8,751 bases of DNA from Myxococcales bacterium (GCA_021779335.1 JAJYAW010000095.1:1-8751), one strand, 5' to 3'; positions 1 to 6,320 are shown, counted from the first letter of the stretch. The notes: generated by a model from the sequence alone, not told the origin. Numbers and translations: made by a program.

Positions 1-118
1 GCCAGACCGGCGCGCCCGGGTCGAGCCGCCCCTCCGCGGCCCGCTGGCGCAGCCGCGACAGCGCCAGCGGCCCCGACCAGCCCACCGCGTCCGCCACCCA
101 GTACCCGCTCGTGTCCAT
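1..118 (-). CDS. GYF_2-like domain protein, N-terminal fragment (runs off left edge)
   Basis: Only the first 39 codons are inside the window, read leftward from an ATG at 118-116. The start is supported by a GGGAGG purine run a few bases upstream on the minus strand. The translated start (MDTSGYWVADAVGW...) has a tryptophan-tyrosine-rich beginning, a Gly-Pro-Leu followed by a Leu-x-x-Leu helix, and ends in Gly-x-Leu-Asp-Pro-x-x-x-Val-Trp. This is the pattern of the short GYF_2 domain found at the N-terminus of many bacterial membrane-associated or uncharacterised proteins, where it is thought to bind peptides. The gene starts 47 bases after the stop of the ATP-grasp-like gene on the same strand, so the two are probably co-transcribed. 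What follows the domain cannot be seen, so the overall function is unknown. Confidence 0.6.
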   Translation of the reverse strand, partial: MDTSGYWVADAVGWSGPLALSRLRQRAAEGRLDPGAPVW

Positions 119-165
119 GGCCCCTCCCGGCGCACCAGCCTACCTCGCGGGCGGCGCGGGCGGGG

Positions 166-1506
166 CTACCGCAGCCGCTGGTACACCTCCGCCGGGATGA
201 CCGGCGCCAGGCCGCCGCCGCCCAGGATGTTCACGATGGGTGAGGCGGCGGCGCGGACCACCGAGCCGCCGGGGCGCACCGGCCCCAGGCCGCAGTAGGT
301 GGAGAGGTCGCGGTAGAGGACGCCGCGCGTCTCCTCGTCGCCGGCGATGCGGGTGGCCGGCTTGCGCACCGCGAAGATCCGCTCCTGGGCGACGAAGCCG
401 CCGCCGCGCCCGTCGGCGAGCGCCTCGGCCACCACCCGCGCCCAGGCCTGCGGCGCGGTCTCCGCCCCCAGGTGCACCGACTTGCCCCCGTAGTCCCAGC
501 TCCGCTTGATGACGAACCCCTCCCGCTCCCGCTCGAGCCGCGCCGCCACCCCGGCGTCGAGCCGGCGCGTCCAGGGGAGGCGCGCCGCCGCCCCGCGCTC
601 CGCCTCGTCGAGCCCGGCCCGCGCCGCCAGGCCCGGGTCGTCGGCGCACTCGGAGAGCCGGGCGAAGAGCGCCTTGGCCTCCAGCAGCCCGTTGACCGGG
701 TTGTAGAGCGGGTAGCGGCCCGGGGCGAGCAGGGCCCGGGCGAAGGGCGCGGAGGGCTCGACCCGGTGGGCCCAGACGTGGCGGTAGAGGAGGTCCCAGT
801 CCTCCGGCACGCAGGCGGCCGGGACCAGGTTCTCCACCCGGTGGCCCTGCGCGCGGAAGTGGGCCTCGAGCCGGCGCAGCTCGCCGATCTGGGCGTCGCC
901 GGGCCTCGAGACGATGGCGATGGAGGGGCGGGCCTTCCCGCCGCCCCGCAGCCGGTAGGCCGCCACCAGCGCCTCGCGGAGCCGCTCCATGTGCGAGCCG
1001 CAGGCCGCCACCAGCTCGCCGGCTTGACGCGGCGTGAAGCCGCGAGCGGCGGCGGCGGCCCGCAGCCAGGCGTGGGCGGCCAGGTCCGCGTAGGCGGGCA
1101 TGGCCGGGATGGTGGCGTTCAGCTCCAGCGCCCGCGGCGCGCCGCCGCCCTCGGGCAGGAGGAAGTCGACCCGCGCCACCATGACCGGCAGCGGCGCCTC
1201 CTCGAAGAGGCGGGCCATGGCCTCGCCCTCCAGCCCGGAGAAGGGCTCCACCAGCGCGGCCCGATCGCGCGCGTCGCCCGAGGCGAGCAGCGTCCGCGCC
1301 AGCTTGACCGCGCCCGAGAGGATGAGCTCCGCCTCGCGGGCCGCCCCGTCCAGCTCGGCCCGGGCCATCACCTCCGGCTCGGCCAGCAGCGGGATGGGGA
1401 CCACGGCGCCGTCCGGCCTGCGCACCGTCATGCCGCCGGCCCAGGCCAGCCGCGCCGCCGCCCGCCCCACCTCGACCAGCGCCTCACCCTGGAAGATCGG
1501 CTCCAT
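166..1506 (-). CDS. Uncharacterised protein with circularly permuted ATP-grasp-like features
   Basis: This gene encodes 446 residues. I place the start at the ATG 1506-1504 (MEPIFQGEAL) because a strong AGGAGG ribosome site lies about 9 bases upstream; an ATG 33 codons earlier has no such site and would add an Arg/Gly/Ala-rich non-protein-like stretch. I do not recognise a named family with certainty. Visible motifs are Leu-Glu-Leu-Asn near residues 127-130 followed by ATIPAMPAY, an Asn-Pro-Val-Asn-Gly segment with Glu-Ala-Lys near 269-278, and FVIKRSWDYGGKSV at 331-344, which resembles the nucleotide-binding lysine strand and glycine-rich loop of ATP-grasp enzymes. In ordinary ATP-grasp proteins the E-x-N metal motif follows the lysine strand. 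Here it comes first, as in glutathionylspermidine-synthase-type permuted folds. A carboxylate-amine ligase role is an inference and the substrate is unknown. It is divergent from the cobalamin adenosyltransferase gene and upstream of the GYF_2-like gene. Confidence 0.8.
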   Translation of the reverse strand: MEPIFQGEALVEVGRAAARLAWAGGMTVRRPDGAVVPIPLLAEPEVMARAELDGAAREAELILSGAVKLARTLLASGDARDRAALVEPFSGLEGEAMARLFEEAPLPVMVARVDFLLPEGGGAPRALELNATIPAMPAYADLAAHAWLRAAAAARGFTPRQAGELVAACGSHMERLREALVAAYRLRGGGKARPSIAIVSRPGDAQIGELRRLEAHFRAQGHRVENLVPAACVPEDWDLLYRHVWAHRVEPSAPFARALLAPGRYPLYNPVNGLLEAKALFARLSECADDPGLAARAGLDEAERGAAARLPWTRRLDAGVAARLEREREGFVIKRSWDYGGKSVHLGAETAPQAWARVVAEALADGRGGGFVAQERIFAVRKPATRIAGDEETRGVLYRDLSTYCGLGPVRPGGSVVRAAASPIVNILGGGGLAPVIPAEVYQRLR

Positions 1507-1591
1507 CCCGGCTCGCCTCCTCTGCCCCGCCGGCCCTCGGGCCGGGTCCCTGCGACGTCCAGCGCCCGCCCTCGTTGCGACGGCGGGGGCC
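1507..1591. promoter_or_regulatory. Divergent intergenic region, presumed to hold two promoters
   Basis: These 85 bases separate the start of the ATP-grasp-like gene (minus) from the adenosyltransferase gene (plus), so promoters for both should lie here or just inside the genes. The only clear signal is the minus-strand AGGAGG ribosome site near 1510-1520. A TTGCGA at 1575-1580 on the plus strand could be a -35 element, with a weak TGATAC at 1596-1601 as -10 (only a 15-base spacer). That pairing would favour a leaderless start at GTG 1613. I see no cobalamin-riboswitch-like structure, and 85 bases is too short for a full one. Confidence 0.35.
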
Positions 1592-2170
1592 ATGGTGATA
1601 CGCACGTCGGCTGTGAAGATCTACACGAAGAGCGGCGACGGCGGCGAGACGGGCCTCTTCGGCGGGGGCCGGGTGCGCAAGAGCGACGCCCGGGTCGAGG
1701 CCTACGGCGAGGTGGACGAGGCCTGCGCCGCCCTGGGCGTGGCCCGCGCGGCGCTCGGCGACCCCGAGCTGGCGGCCGAGCTGGCCCGCGTCCAGGACGA
1801 GCTCTTCTGCGTCGGGGCCGAGCTCGCCTCGCCGCACGGCGTGCCGGCCCGCGCGGCGGTGCCGAGGATCGAGCCGCGCTGGGCCGAGCGGCTGGAGCGG
1901 GCCATGGACCGCTGGGACGCCGAGCTGCCGGCGCTCCACGCCTTCGTGCTGCCGGCCGGCGCGCCCGGCGCGGCGGCGCTCCACCTGGCGCGCACCGTCT
2001 GCCGGCGGGCCGAGCGGCGGGTGGTGGCGCTGGCGGCGCAGGCGGAGGTGGACCCCGCCGTGCTCGTCTACCTGAACCGGCTCTCCGACCTCCTCTTCGT
2101 GGCGGCGCGGCTGGCCAACCACCGGGCCGGGCAGGCCGAGACCCACTGGGACCCGAAGGCGGGCCGGTAG
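1592..2170 (+). CDS. pduO: PduO-type ATP:cob(I)alamin (cob(I)yrinic acid a,c-diamide) adenosyltransferase
   Basis: This enzyme transfers the 5'-deoxyadenosyl group of ATP to cob(I)alamin, making coenzyme B12 in the cytoplasm. The 192-residue length is normal for the stand-alone PduO/MMAB family, which acts as a trimer. The N-terminal ATP-binding segment is clear: KIYTKSGDGGETGLFGGG at residues 9-26, then RVRKSDARVEAYGEVDE. The C-terminal half has the family motif CRRAERRVV at 137-145 and YLNRLSDLLFVAARLAN from 160. The start is uncertain. ATG 1592 is given, but its upstream GGCGGGGG is too close to be a good ribosome site. GTG 1613 would give VKIYTK, matching the usual start of homologues. 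The next gene begins 17 bases after the stop, so the two are likely one transcript. Family identity is certain; the symbol follows the family name, not a pdu operon context. Confidence 0.95.
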   Translation: MVIRTSAVKIYTKSGDGGETGLFGGGRVRKSDARVEAYGEVDEACAALGVARAALGDPELAAELARVQDELFCVGAELASPHGVPARAAVPRIEPRWAERLERAMDRWDAELPALHAFVLPAGAPGAAALHLARTVCRRAERRVVALAAQAEVDPAVLVYLNRLSDLLFVAARLANHRAGQAETHWDPKAGR

Positions 2171-2187
2171 GCCAGGGGGAGGCTCGC

Positions 2188-2901
2188 GTGGCCAGCGCCA
2201 GGAAGGTCGCACTCGTCACCGGCGCCGGCGTGCGCGTGGGCGCCGCCGTCGCGCGCCACCTCGCGGCGCACGGGTACCGGGTGGTCGCCCACTACCGCTC
2301 GCACCGGCCGCGCGGCTTCGCGGCGGCGCTCCGCGCCGACCTGGCCGCGCCGGACGGCCCGGACGCGCTGGCCCGCGCCTTCCGCGCCGCCGGCTTCACC
2401 CGGCTCGACCTCCTGGTGAACGGCGCGGCCGGCTTCGACGAGCGGCCGCTCGAGGCCACCGACGCCGCGGCCTGGGACGCGCAGCTCGACCTCAACGCCC
2501 GCGCGCCGCTCCTGCTCACCCGCGCCCTCCTCCCGCTCCTGCGCCGCGCCCGCGGCAGCGTCGTCAACGTGGTCGACGTGGGCGGGGGGCTGGTGGCGTG
2601 GCGCGGCTTCGCGGCCTACTGCGCCTCCAAGGCGGCGCTGGCGCGGCTCACCGAGTGCCTGGCGCTGGAGCTGGCGCCGGCGGTCCGGGTGAACGGGGTG
2701 GCGCCGGGCACCGTCCTCTGGCCGGAGCGCTACCCGGCGGCGCGGCGGCGAGAGCTCGAGGCCCGCATCCCGCTCGGCCGGGCCGGCACGCCCGGCGACG
2801 TGGCCGCGGCGGTCCGCTTCCTGGCCGAGGCGCCCTACGTGACCGGCGCGCTCCTGCCGGTGGACGGCGGGCGCCACCTGTCCGGGCGCGGGGGCGGCTG
2901 A
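2188..2901 (+). CDS. Pteridine-reductase-like short-chain dehydrogenase (SDR)
   Basis: This 237-residue SDR begins at GTG 2188, chosen for the GGGGGAGG ribosome site about 6 bases upstream; the open frame extends far further upstream but overlaps the adenosyltransferase gene in another frame. The Rossmann motif is TGAGVRVG at 11-18, followed at the end of strand 2 by HYRSH (35-39). The form TGxxxR(I/V)G plus HYR-Ser is typical of NADPH-dependent pteridine reductases such as PTR1 and FolM. The NNAG-equivalent is NGAAG at 78-82, Asn103 is the structural asparagine, and the catalytic pair is Tyr144 and Lys148 (YCASK). The usual catalytic serine is replaced by Asp130 in NVVDV, again as in PTR1. 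The C-terminal part has RVNGVAPGTVLWPE and a final VTGALLPVDGG. Reduction of dihydro- or biopterin-type substrates is a reasonable inference; a generic SDR of other specificity cannot be excluded. Confidence 0.88.
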   Translation: MASARKVALVTGAGVRVGAAVARHLAAHGYRVVAHYRSHRPRGFAAALRADLAAPDGPDALARAFRAAGFTRLDLLVNGAAGFDERPLEATDAAAWDAQLDLNARAPLLLTRALLPLLRRARGSVVNVVDVGGGLVAWRGFAAYCASKAALARLTECLALELAPAVRVNGVAPGTVLWPERYPAARRRELEARIPLGRAGTPGDVAAAVRFLAEAPYVTGALLPVDGGRHLSGRGGG

Positions 2902-2986
2902 GGCTCGACCCGGACCCGCGGGGCGCAACTCCAGGCTCGATCGCCCCCCCCTCTGGGGTACGCAGCACCGCGGTCGCCACGTCGCG

Positions 2987-3015
2987 TTGAAGCGGCGCCC
3001 CGCCCCTGCTAAGCT
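2987..3015 (+). promoter_or_regulatory. Candidate sigma-70-type promoter of the erpA-like gene
   Basis: TTGAAG at 2987-2992 and TAAGCT at 3010-3015 are separated by exactly 17 bases, and TGC just before the -10 makes it an extended -10. Transcription would begin near 3022, leaving a leader of about 46 bases. This is the best -35/-10 pair in the window, but only four of six (-35) and three of six (-10) bases match the E. coli consensus. Confidence 0.45.
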
Positions 3016-3032
3016 CTTGTCGCAAATCAAGT

Positions 3033-3049
3033 GGGCCCTTCGGGGACCC
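3033..3049 (+). promoter_or_regulatory. Leader hairpin with UUCG tetraloop upstream of erpA-like gene
   Basis: In the predicted 5' leader, GGG (3033-3035) and CCC (3036-3038) can pair with GGG (3043-3045) and CCC (3047-3049) around a c(UUCG)g tetraloop, with A3046 bulged. That gives 6 GC pairs closed by a very stable loop, ending about 18 bases before the start codon and just upstream of the GGAG ribosome site (3053-3056). It might stabilise the mRNA or tune translation; no T-run follows, so it is not a standard terminator. Confidence 0.4.
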
Positions 3050-3067
3050 CGACGGAGAACCACCGAC

Positions 3068-3448
3068 ATGGACACAATGACGCAGGTAGCCCCCGCCGCC
3101 GCCACCGACCTCGGCATGGACAACTTCATCGTCCTCACCGACAAGGCGGTCGAGATGGTGAAGGACGCGATGGAGCGCGAGGGGCTGGCCGGCTACGGCA
3201 TCCGCGTCGGCGTCCAGGGCGGCGGCTGCTCCGGCTTCCAGTACTCCATGGACTTCGAGGAGAAGGCCAAGGACGGCGACGTGACGCTCGAGCAGGCCGG
3301 CGTCCGGCTCTACGTCGACTCGATGAGCTCGATGTACCTGCAGGGCGTCACCATCGACTACGTGCAGGGGCTCCAGGGCGCCGGGTTCAAGTTCAACAAC
3401 CCGAACGCCAAGAACACCTGCGGCTGCGGGTCGTCCTTCTCGACCTGA
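3068..3448 (+). CDS. erpA: A-type iron-sulfur carrier protein (ErpA/IscA/HesB family)
   Basis: This cytoplasmic protein receives Fe-S clusters from the assembly scaffold and passes them to target enzymes. The 126 residues fit the family plus a roughly 18-residue unstructured N-terminal tail. All three cluster-ligating cysteines are present: Cys54 in GGGCSGFQY, and Cys118 and Cys120 in NTCGCGSSF near the C-terminus. The central VDSMSSMYLQGVTIDYVQGLQGAGFKFNNPNA segment is the standard beta-rich core. ATG 3068 is chosen because a GGAG lies about 11 bases upstream; ATG 3077 is in frame but further from it. ErpA, IscA and SufA cannot be separated reliably by motif alone. No iscS, iscU or suf gene is adjacent, which favours a stand-alone carrier like ErpA. 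It appears to have its own promoter at 2987-3015. Confidence 0.93.
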   Translation: MDTMTQVAPAAATDLGMDNFIVLTDKAVEMVKDAMEREGLAGYGIRVGVQGGGCSGFQYSMDFEEKAKDGDVTLEQAGVRLYVDSMSSMYLQGVTIDYVQGLQGAGFKFNNPNAKNTCGCGSSFST

Positions 3449-3475
3449 TCGCGCCCCGGCGCGTCCCGGTCGACC

Positions 3476-3516
3476 CGGCGGGGCCGGAGGGGCGACCCTT
3501 CGGCCCCTCGCCGTTT
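3476..3516 (+). terminator. Possible terminator or attenuator hairpin after the erpA-like gene
   Basis: GAGGGGC (3487-3493) pairs with GCCCCTC (3503-3509) around a 9-base loop; alternatively CGGCGGGG from 3476 pairs with the CCCCTCGCCG region ending at 3513 with small bulges. Only a short TTT (3514-3516) follows, so termination would be partial at best. It lies between the Fe-S carrier and the hydrolase gene, so it may set their relative expression. Confidence 0.35.
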
Positions 3517-3534
3517 CCACGGAGGGAGGGCGGC

Positions 3535-4188
3535 ATGCTGGTGGTGCGCAGCGTCGTCGTCGGGCCGTTCGCCATGAACGCCTACCTGGCCGCCTGCGGC
3601 GAGACCGGCGAGGCCATGCTCATCGATCCCGGCGCCGAGATCCCGCGCGTGCTGGCGCTGGCCGAGCCGGGCTGGCGCATCGGCCGCATCCTGCTGACGC
3701 ACGGCCACATCGACCACGTGGCCGGCGCCGCCGAGGCGCAGCGCGCCACCGGGGCGACCCTGACCATCCACCAGGCCGACCAGGCCTGGCTGGCCGGGCT
3801 GCCGCGCCAGGCGGCCATGTTCGGCCTCGAGGGGGCCGAGGTGCCGCGCCCGGACCGGCACCACGCCGACGGCGAGCAGGTCACGCTGGGGAACCTCACG
3901 GCCACGGTGCTCCACACGCCCGGCCACTCCGCCGGCTCCTGCTGCCTCTGGTTCGCCGGCGAGGACGTGCTCTTCACCGGCGACACGCTCTTCGCCGGCT
4001 CGGTGGGCCGGACCGACCTGCCGGGCGGCGACTTCGAGGCGCTGGCCACGTCCATCCGGGAGAAGCTCTTCCCGCTCGGCGACGGCGTCACCTTCCACCC
4101 CGGGCACGGGCCGTCCGGCTCGCTCGGCGAGGAGCGGCGGGGGAACCCCTTCGTGGGCGAGGCGCCGCGGCGCGGACGGTACGTCTAG
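3535..4188 (+). CDS. Metallo-beta-lactamase-fold hydrolase, glyoxalase II-like (YcbL type)
   Basis: This 217-residue metal-dependent hydrolase is of the short glyoxalase II-like type, lacking the C-terminal helical domain of classical GloB. Metal ligands are all present: the THGHIDH motif (His56, His58, Asp60, His61), His131 in HTPGHSAGS, Asp150 in GDTLF, and His191 in HPGHG. Typical family landmarks also include AGSVGRTDLPGGD (154-166) and the final ERRGNPF. The start at ATG 3535 follows a very strong GGAGGGAGG ribosome site by about 5 bases. Hydrolysis of S-lactoylglutathione or another thioester is the usual activity for close relatives, but specificity cannot be read from sequence. It lies 86 bases after the Fe-S carrier gene and may be partly co-transcribed with it. 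Confidence 0.92.
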   Translation: MLVVRSVVVGPFAMNAYLAACGETGEAMLIDPGAEIPRVLALAEPGWRIGRILLTHGHIDHVAGAAEAQRATGATLTIHQADQAWLAGLPRQAAMFGLEGAEVPRPDRHHADGEQVTLGNLTATVLHTPGHSAGSCCLWFAGEDVLFTGDTLFAGSVGRTDLPGGDFEALATSIREKLFPLGDGVTFHPGHGPSGSLGEERRGNPFVGEAPRRGRYV

Positions 4189-4192
4189 CGCT

Positions 4193-4224
4193 CGCCCGGG
4201 TCGGGGCACGAGTCTCACCGGGCG
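4193..4224 (+). terminator. Weak inverted repeat after the hydrolase gene
   Basis: CGCCCGG (4193-4199) and CCGGGCG (4218-4224) form a 7-bp GC-rich stem with an 18-base loop, starting 4 bases after the hydrolase stop. No T-run follows. It may act as an end-of-transcript structure; in DNA this GC-rich such repeats also arise by chance. Confidence 0.25.
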
Positions 4225-4254
4225 CGCGGGGCGGGCCGCGGGCCGTCAACGCCC

Positions 4255-4283
4255 TTGACCCGGCGGGGCCTCGCGACGACACT
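4255..4283 (+). promoter_or_regulatory. Tentative promoter immediately before the FabL-like gene
   Basis: TTGACC (4255-4260) matches five of six -35 bases. A poor -10, GACACT, lies at 4278-4283 after a 17-base spacer. Transcription would then begin at about the ATG (4290), giving a leaderless message, which would explain why no good ribosome site is seen before this gene. Confidence 0.3.
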
Positions 4284-4289
4284 CCGGCG

Positions 4290-5090
4290 ATGCCATCGAA
4301 CAAGAAGTGGGCCCTCGTCCTCGGCGCCTCCTCGGGCTTCGGCGAGGCCATCGGCCTGGCCCTGGCCAGGGCCGGCCGCAACGTCTTCGGCGTCCACCTG
4401 GACCGCCGCGCCACCCTCCCCAACGTGGAGCGGATCCAGGCCGAGATGACCGCGGCCGGCGCGCGCTCCGTCTTCTTCAACGTCAACGCCGCCGACCCGG
4501 AGAAGCGGGCCGAGGTGCTGGCCGGGATGCGCCAGATCCTGGCCGAGGAGGGGAACCCCGCCGGCGTCGACGTGGTGCTCCACTCGCTCGCCTTCGGGGC
4601 CCTGAAGCCGTTCGTCACCGAGAGCGCCGCCGACGCCATCACCAAGGCGCAGCTCGACATGACGCTCGACGTGATGGCCCACAGCCTCGTCTACTGGGTG
4701 CAGGACGTCCTGCAGGCCGGCCTCATGGGGCCGGGCGGGCACGTCTTCGCCATGACGAGCGCCGGCGGCCACCGCATCTGGCCCTCCTACGGCGGCGTCT
4801 CGGCGGCCAAGGCGGCGCTGGAGAGCCACTGCCGGCAGCTCGCGGTGGAGCTCGTCCCGCGCGGCATCGCCGTCAACGCGGTGCGGGCCGGCGTCACCGA
4901 CACGCCCGCGCTGCGCAAGATCCCGGGCAACGACAAGATGATCGAGCACTGCCTGGCCATCCACCCGGCCAAGCGGCTCACCACCCCGGCCGACGTGGCC
5001 GGCGTGGTGGTGGCCATGGCGCGGCCGGAGACCAGCTGGCTCACCGGCAACGTCCTCGGCGTGGACGGCTGCGAGGATCTGGTCGGGTAG
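4290..5090 (+). CDS. FabL-like enoyl-ACP reductase-type SDR
   Basis: This 266-residue protein is a divergent SDR. The nucleotide motif is GASSGFG at 12-18, and HSLAFG at 98-103 corresponds to the HSI-x-F segment of enoyl-ACP reductases. Instead of the classical Tyr-x3-Lys, the catalytic residues are Tyr167 and Lys174 (YGGVSAAK), a Tyr-x6-Lys spacing characteristic of FabI and FabL. The C-terminal AVNAVRAGVTDTPALRKIPG and the ending LTGNVLGVDGCEDL look more like FabL (enoyl-ACP reductase III) than FabI. The predicted role is NAD(P)H reduction of trans-2-enoyl-ACP in fatty-acid or polyketide chain elongation. A canonical fabI lies 1.2 kb downstream on the other strand, so this is either a second isozyme or has drifted to another substrate. 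The start has no convincing ribosome site; see the promoter entry. Confidence 0.85.
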   Translation: MPSNKKWALVLGASSGFGEAIGLALARAGRNVFGVHLDRRATLPNVERIQAEMTAAGARSVFFNVNAADPEKRAEVLAGMRQILAEEGNPAGVDVVLHSLAFGALKPFVTESAADAITKAQLDMTLDVMAHSLVYWVQDVLQAGLMGPGGHVFAMTSAGGHRIWPSYGGVSAAKAALESHCRQLAVELVPRGIAVNAVRAGVTDTPALRKIPGNDKMIEHCLAIHPAKRLTTPADVAGVVVAMARPETSWLTGNVLGVDGCEDLVG

Positions 5091-5113
5091 CGGCGGGCGG
5101 CGCCGGACCCGGA

Positions 5114-5156
5114 GTTCCGTCCTACGGACCATGGTCCGCGGCGCGGCCGGCGGAAC
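5114..5156. repeat. Nested inverted repeats between the FabL-like gene and the transposase
   Basis: A perfect 14-base palindrome, CGGACCATGGTCCG, lies at 5125-5138. It is enclosed by a 6-base inverted pair, GTTCCG (5114-5119) and CGGAAC (5151-5156). Alternative small hairpins use CCGT/ACGG at 5117-5127. It may be a terminator for the upstream gene, a protein-binding palindrome, or a REP-type element belonging to the neighbouring transposase. Confidence 0.45.
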
Positions 5157-5216
5157 GGACAATCCCCAGTGGCTGCGCGGGCCGGTCCTGGCACGGGCCC
5201 TGCCTAGGCTCAGCCC

Positions 5217-6095
5217 ATGACCGCGCCAAGGCAGATCCTCCCGGGTCGCACCTACCTCGTCACGCGACGCTGCCTGCTCCGCCACTTCTTCCTCCGCCCC
5301 AGCAAGGTGGTCAACCAGGTCTTGGCTTACGTCCTTGCGCTCGCCGCCGAGCGCTACGGCGTCCAGGTCCACGCCTACTGCGTCCTCTCCAACCATCTCC
5401 ACCTCGTCCTCACCGACCCCCACGCCCGCCTACCCGCCTTCCAGCAGTTCCTGGCCGCCTTCGTGGCCCGCGCCCTCAACGCCCATCTCGGGCGGTGGGA
5501 GTACTTCTGGGCGCCTTGCACCTACAGCGCGGTGGTCCTCGGATCACCCGAGGACGTCATCTCCAAGGCCGCCTACACCCTCGCCAACCCCGTCGCCGCC
5601 GGCCTGGTCCACGCGGGCCACCTCTGGCCGGGGCTCTGGTCGGCGCCAGACACCGTCGGCACCACCATCCGGGTGAAGCGCCCGGACCACTTCTTCGAGC
5701 GGGAGGGACTCCTCCCCGAGTACGTCGACCTCGAGCTCAAGGTCCCGGCCGGCTTCAGCTCGACCGACGAGTTCCGCGAGCAGCTTCGGGCGGAGCTCGC
5801 GCGCCGGGAGCAGGCGGCCCGCGACGCGATCCCCACCTTCCTCGGCGTGGCCCGGGTGAAGGCGCAGAGCCCCTTCGCTCGCCCGAGGCACGTCGAGCCG
5901 CGCCGCCGGCTCTCTCCCAGGGTGGCCGCGCGGGACAAGTGGAGGCGCATCGAGCTCCTCCAGCAGCTGAAGACCTTCCTCACCGACTACTGGGAGGCGC
6001 TCCGCGTCTGGCGCGAGGGCAAGGTGGACCCCGTGTTCCCTCACGGGACCTACCTGATGCGCGTCGCCCACGGCGTCGCTTGCGCGCCTGCGTAG
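5217..6095 (+). CDS. REP-associated tyrosine transposase (RAYT/TnpA_REP-like, Y1 HUH family)
   Basis: This 292-residue single-strand transposase relative has the order expected for the IS200/RAYT family. An N-terminal RTYLVTRRCLLRHFFL strand segment comes first, then the HUH-type metal motif His60-Leu-His62 in LSNHLHLVL. Next is a helix with KAAYTLANPVAAGLV, where Tyr120 before NPV is the likely nucleophile by analogy with RAYT proteins. About 130 further residues, rich in charge (Arg/Lys/Glu), form a C-terminal extension. Such proteins nick and rejoin single-stranded DNA at palindromic REP elements and usually occur once, without insertion-sequence ends. Inverted repeats lie on both sides (5114-5156 and 6121-6168). 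The gene starts 126 bases after the FabL-like gene; no ribosome site is seen, but a TAGGCT box lies 6 bases before the ATG. The frame is intact with no decay. Its base composition is slightly less GC-biased than its neighbours, hinting at acquisition. Confidence 0.85.
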   Translation: MTAPRQILPGRTYLVTRRCLLRHFFLRPSKVVNQVLAYVLALAAERYGVQVHAYCVLSNHLHLVLTDPHARLPAFQQFLAAFVARALNAHLGRWEYFWAPCTYSAVVLGSPEDVISKAAYTLANPVAAGLVHAGHLWPGLWSAPDTVGTTIRVKRPDHFFEREGLLPEYVDLELKVPAGFSSTDEFREQLRAELARREQAARDAIPTFLGVARVKAQSPFARPRHVEPRRRLSPRVAARDKWRRIELLQQLKTFLTDYWEALRVWREGKVDPVFPHGTYLMRVAHGVACAPA

Positions 6096-6120
6096 GCGGC
6101 CGCTCCCGACGAGCACCGCC

Positions 6121-6168
6121 GCGCACCGCGAGGCCCTCACGGCCCGCGACGAGGGCCGCGGTGTACGC
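6121..6168. repeat. Large hairpin after the transposase gene (REP-like or terminator)
   Basis: CACCGC (6124-6129) plus GGCCCTC (6132-6138) pair with GAGGGCC (6151-6157) plus GCGGTG (6158-6163). This gives 13 base pairs interrupted only by a 2-base bulge at 6130-6131, with a 12-base loop. A further GCG/CGC (6121-6123 with 6166-6168) can extend it. It starts 26 bases after the transposase stop. No T-run follows, so a REP-type palindrome or a processing/stability structure is as likely as a terminator. Confidence 0.55.
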
Positions 6169-6187
6169 GGGTCGAGGTCTGCGGCCT

Positions 6188-6263
6188 GCCGCCGAGGCGG
6201 CTCCTTCAGCGAACCCCGCACCGGACCGTGGCGGCCTCCCCTTCGGCTGGGCACAAGGTGCCC
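6188..6263. repeat. Two smaller inverted repeats between the transposase and fabI
   Basis: GCCGC (6188-6192) and GCGGC (6197-6201) form a 5-bp stem. GGGCAC (6249-6254) and GTGCCC (6258-6263) form a perfect 6-bp stem with an AAG loop. The second lies about 57 bases beyond the fabI stop and could help end fabI transcription from the minus strand, though no T-run follows in either direction. With 6121-6168 this makes the 6096-6320 gap unusually hairpin-rich; I see no gene in it. Confidence 0.35.
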
Positions 6264-6320
6264 TGCGCTCTCCCGGTCGGCCTTGGATCTGGCTCCGCCC
6301 CCGGATTACTCCCGGACTGG

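Noticed and set aside
1507..1591. Cobalamin riboswitch upstream of the adenosyltransferase gene
   Set aside because: The gap is only 85 bases and shows no B12-box-like sequence; a full cobalamin riboswitch needs far more.
472..2901. A very long plus-strand open frame (about 809 codons) read as one protein
   Set aside because: Its first two thirds are antisense or out of frame to the ATP-grasp-like and PduO genes and are Arg/Pro/Gly-rich shadow sequence typical of GC-rich DNA. Only the part from GTG 2188 reads as a real SDR with a ribosome site.
5217..6095. A complete IS200/IS605-type insertion sequence
   Set aside because: No tnpB, and no matched left and right ends or duplicated target could be identified; the protein length and motifs fit a solitary RAYT better.
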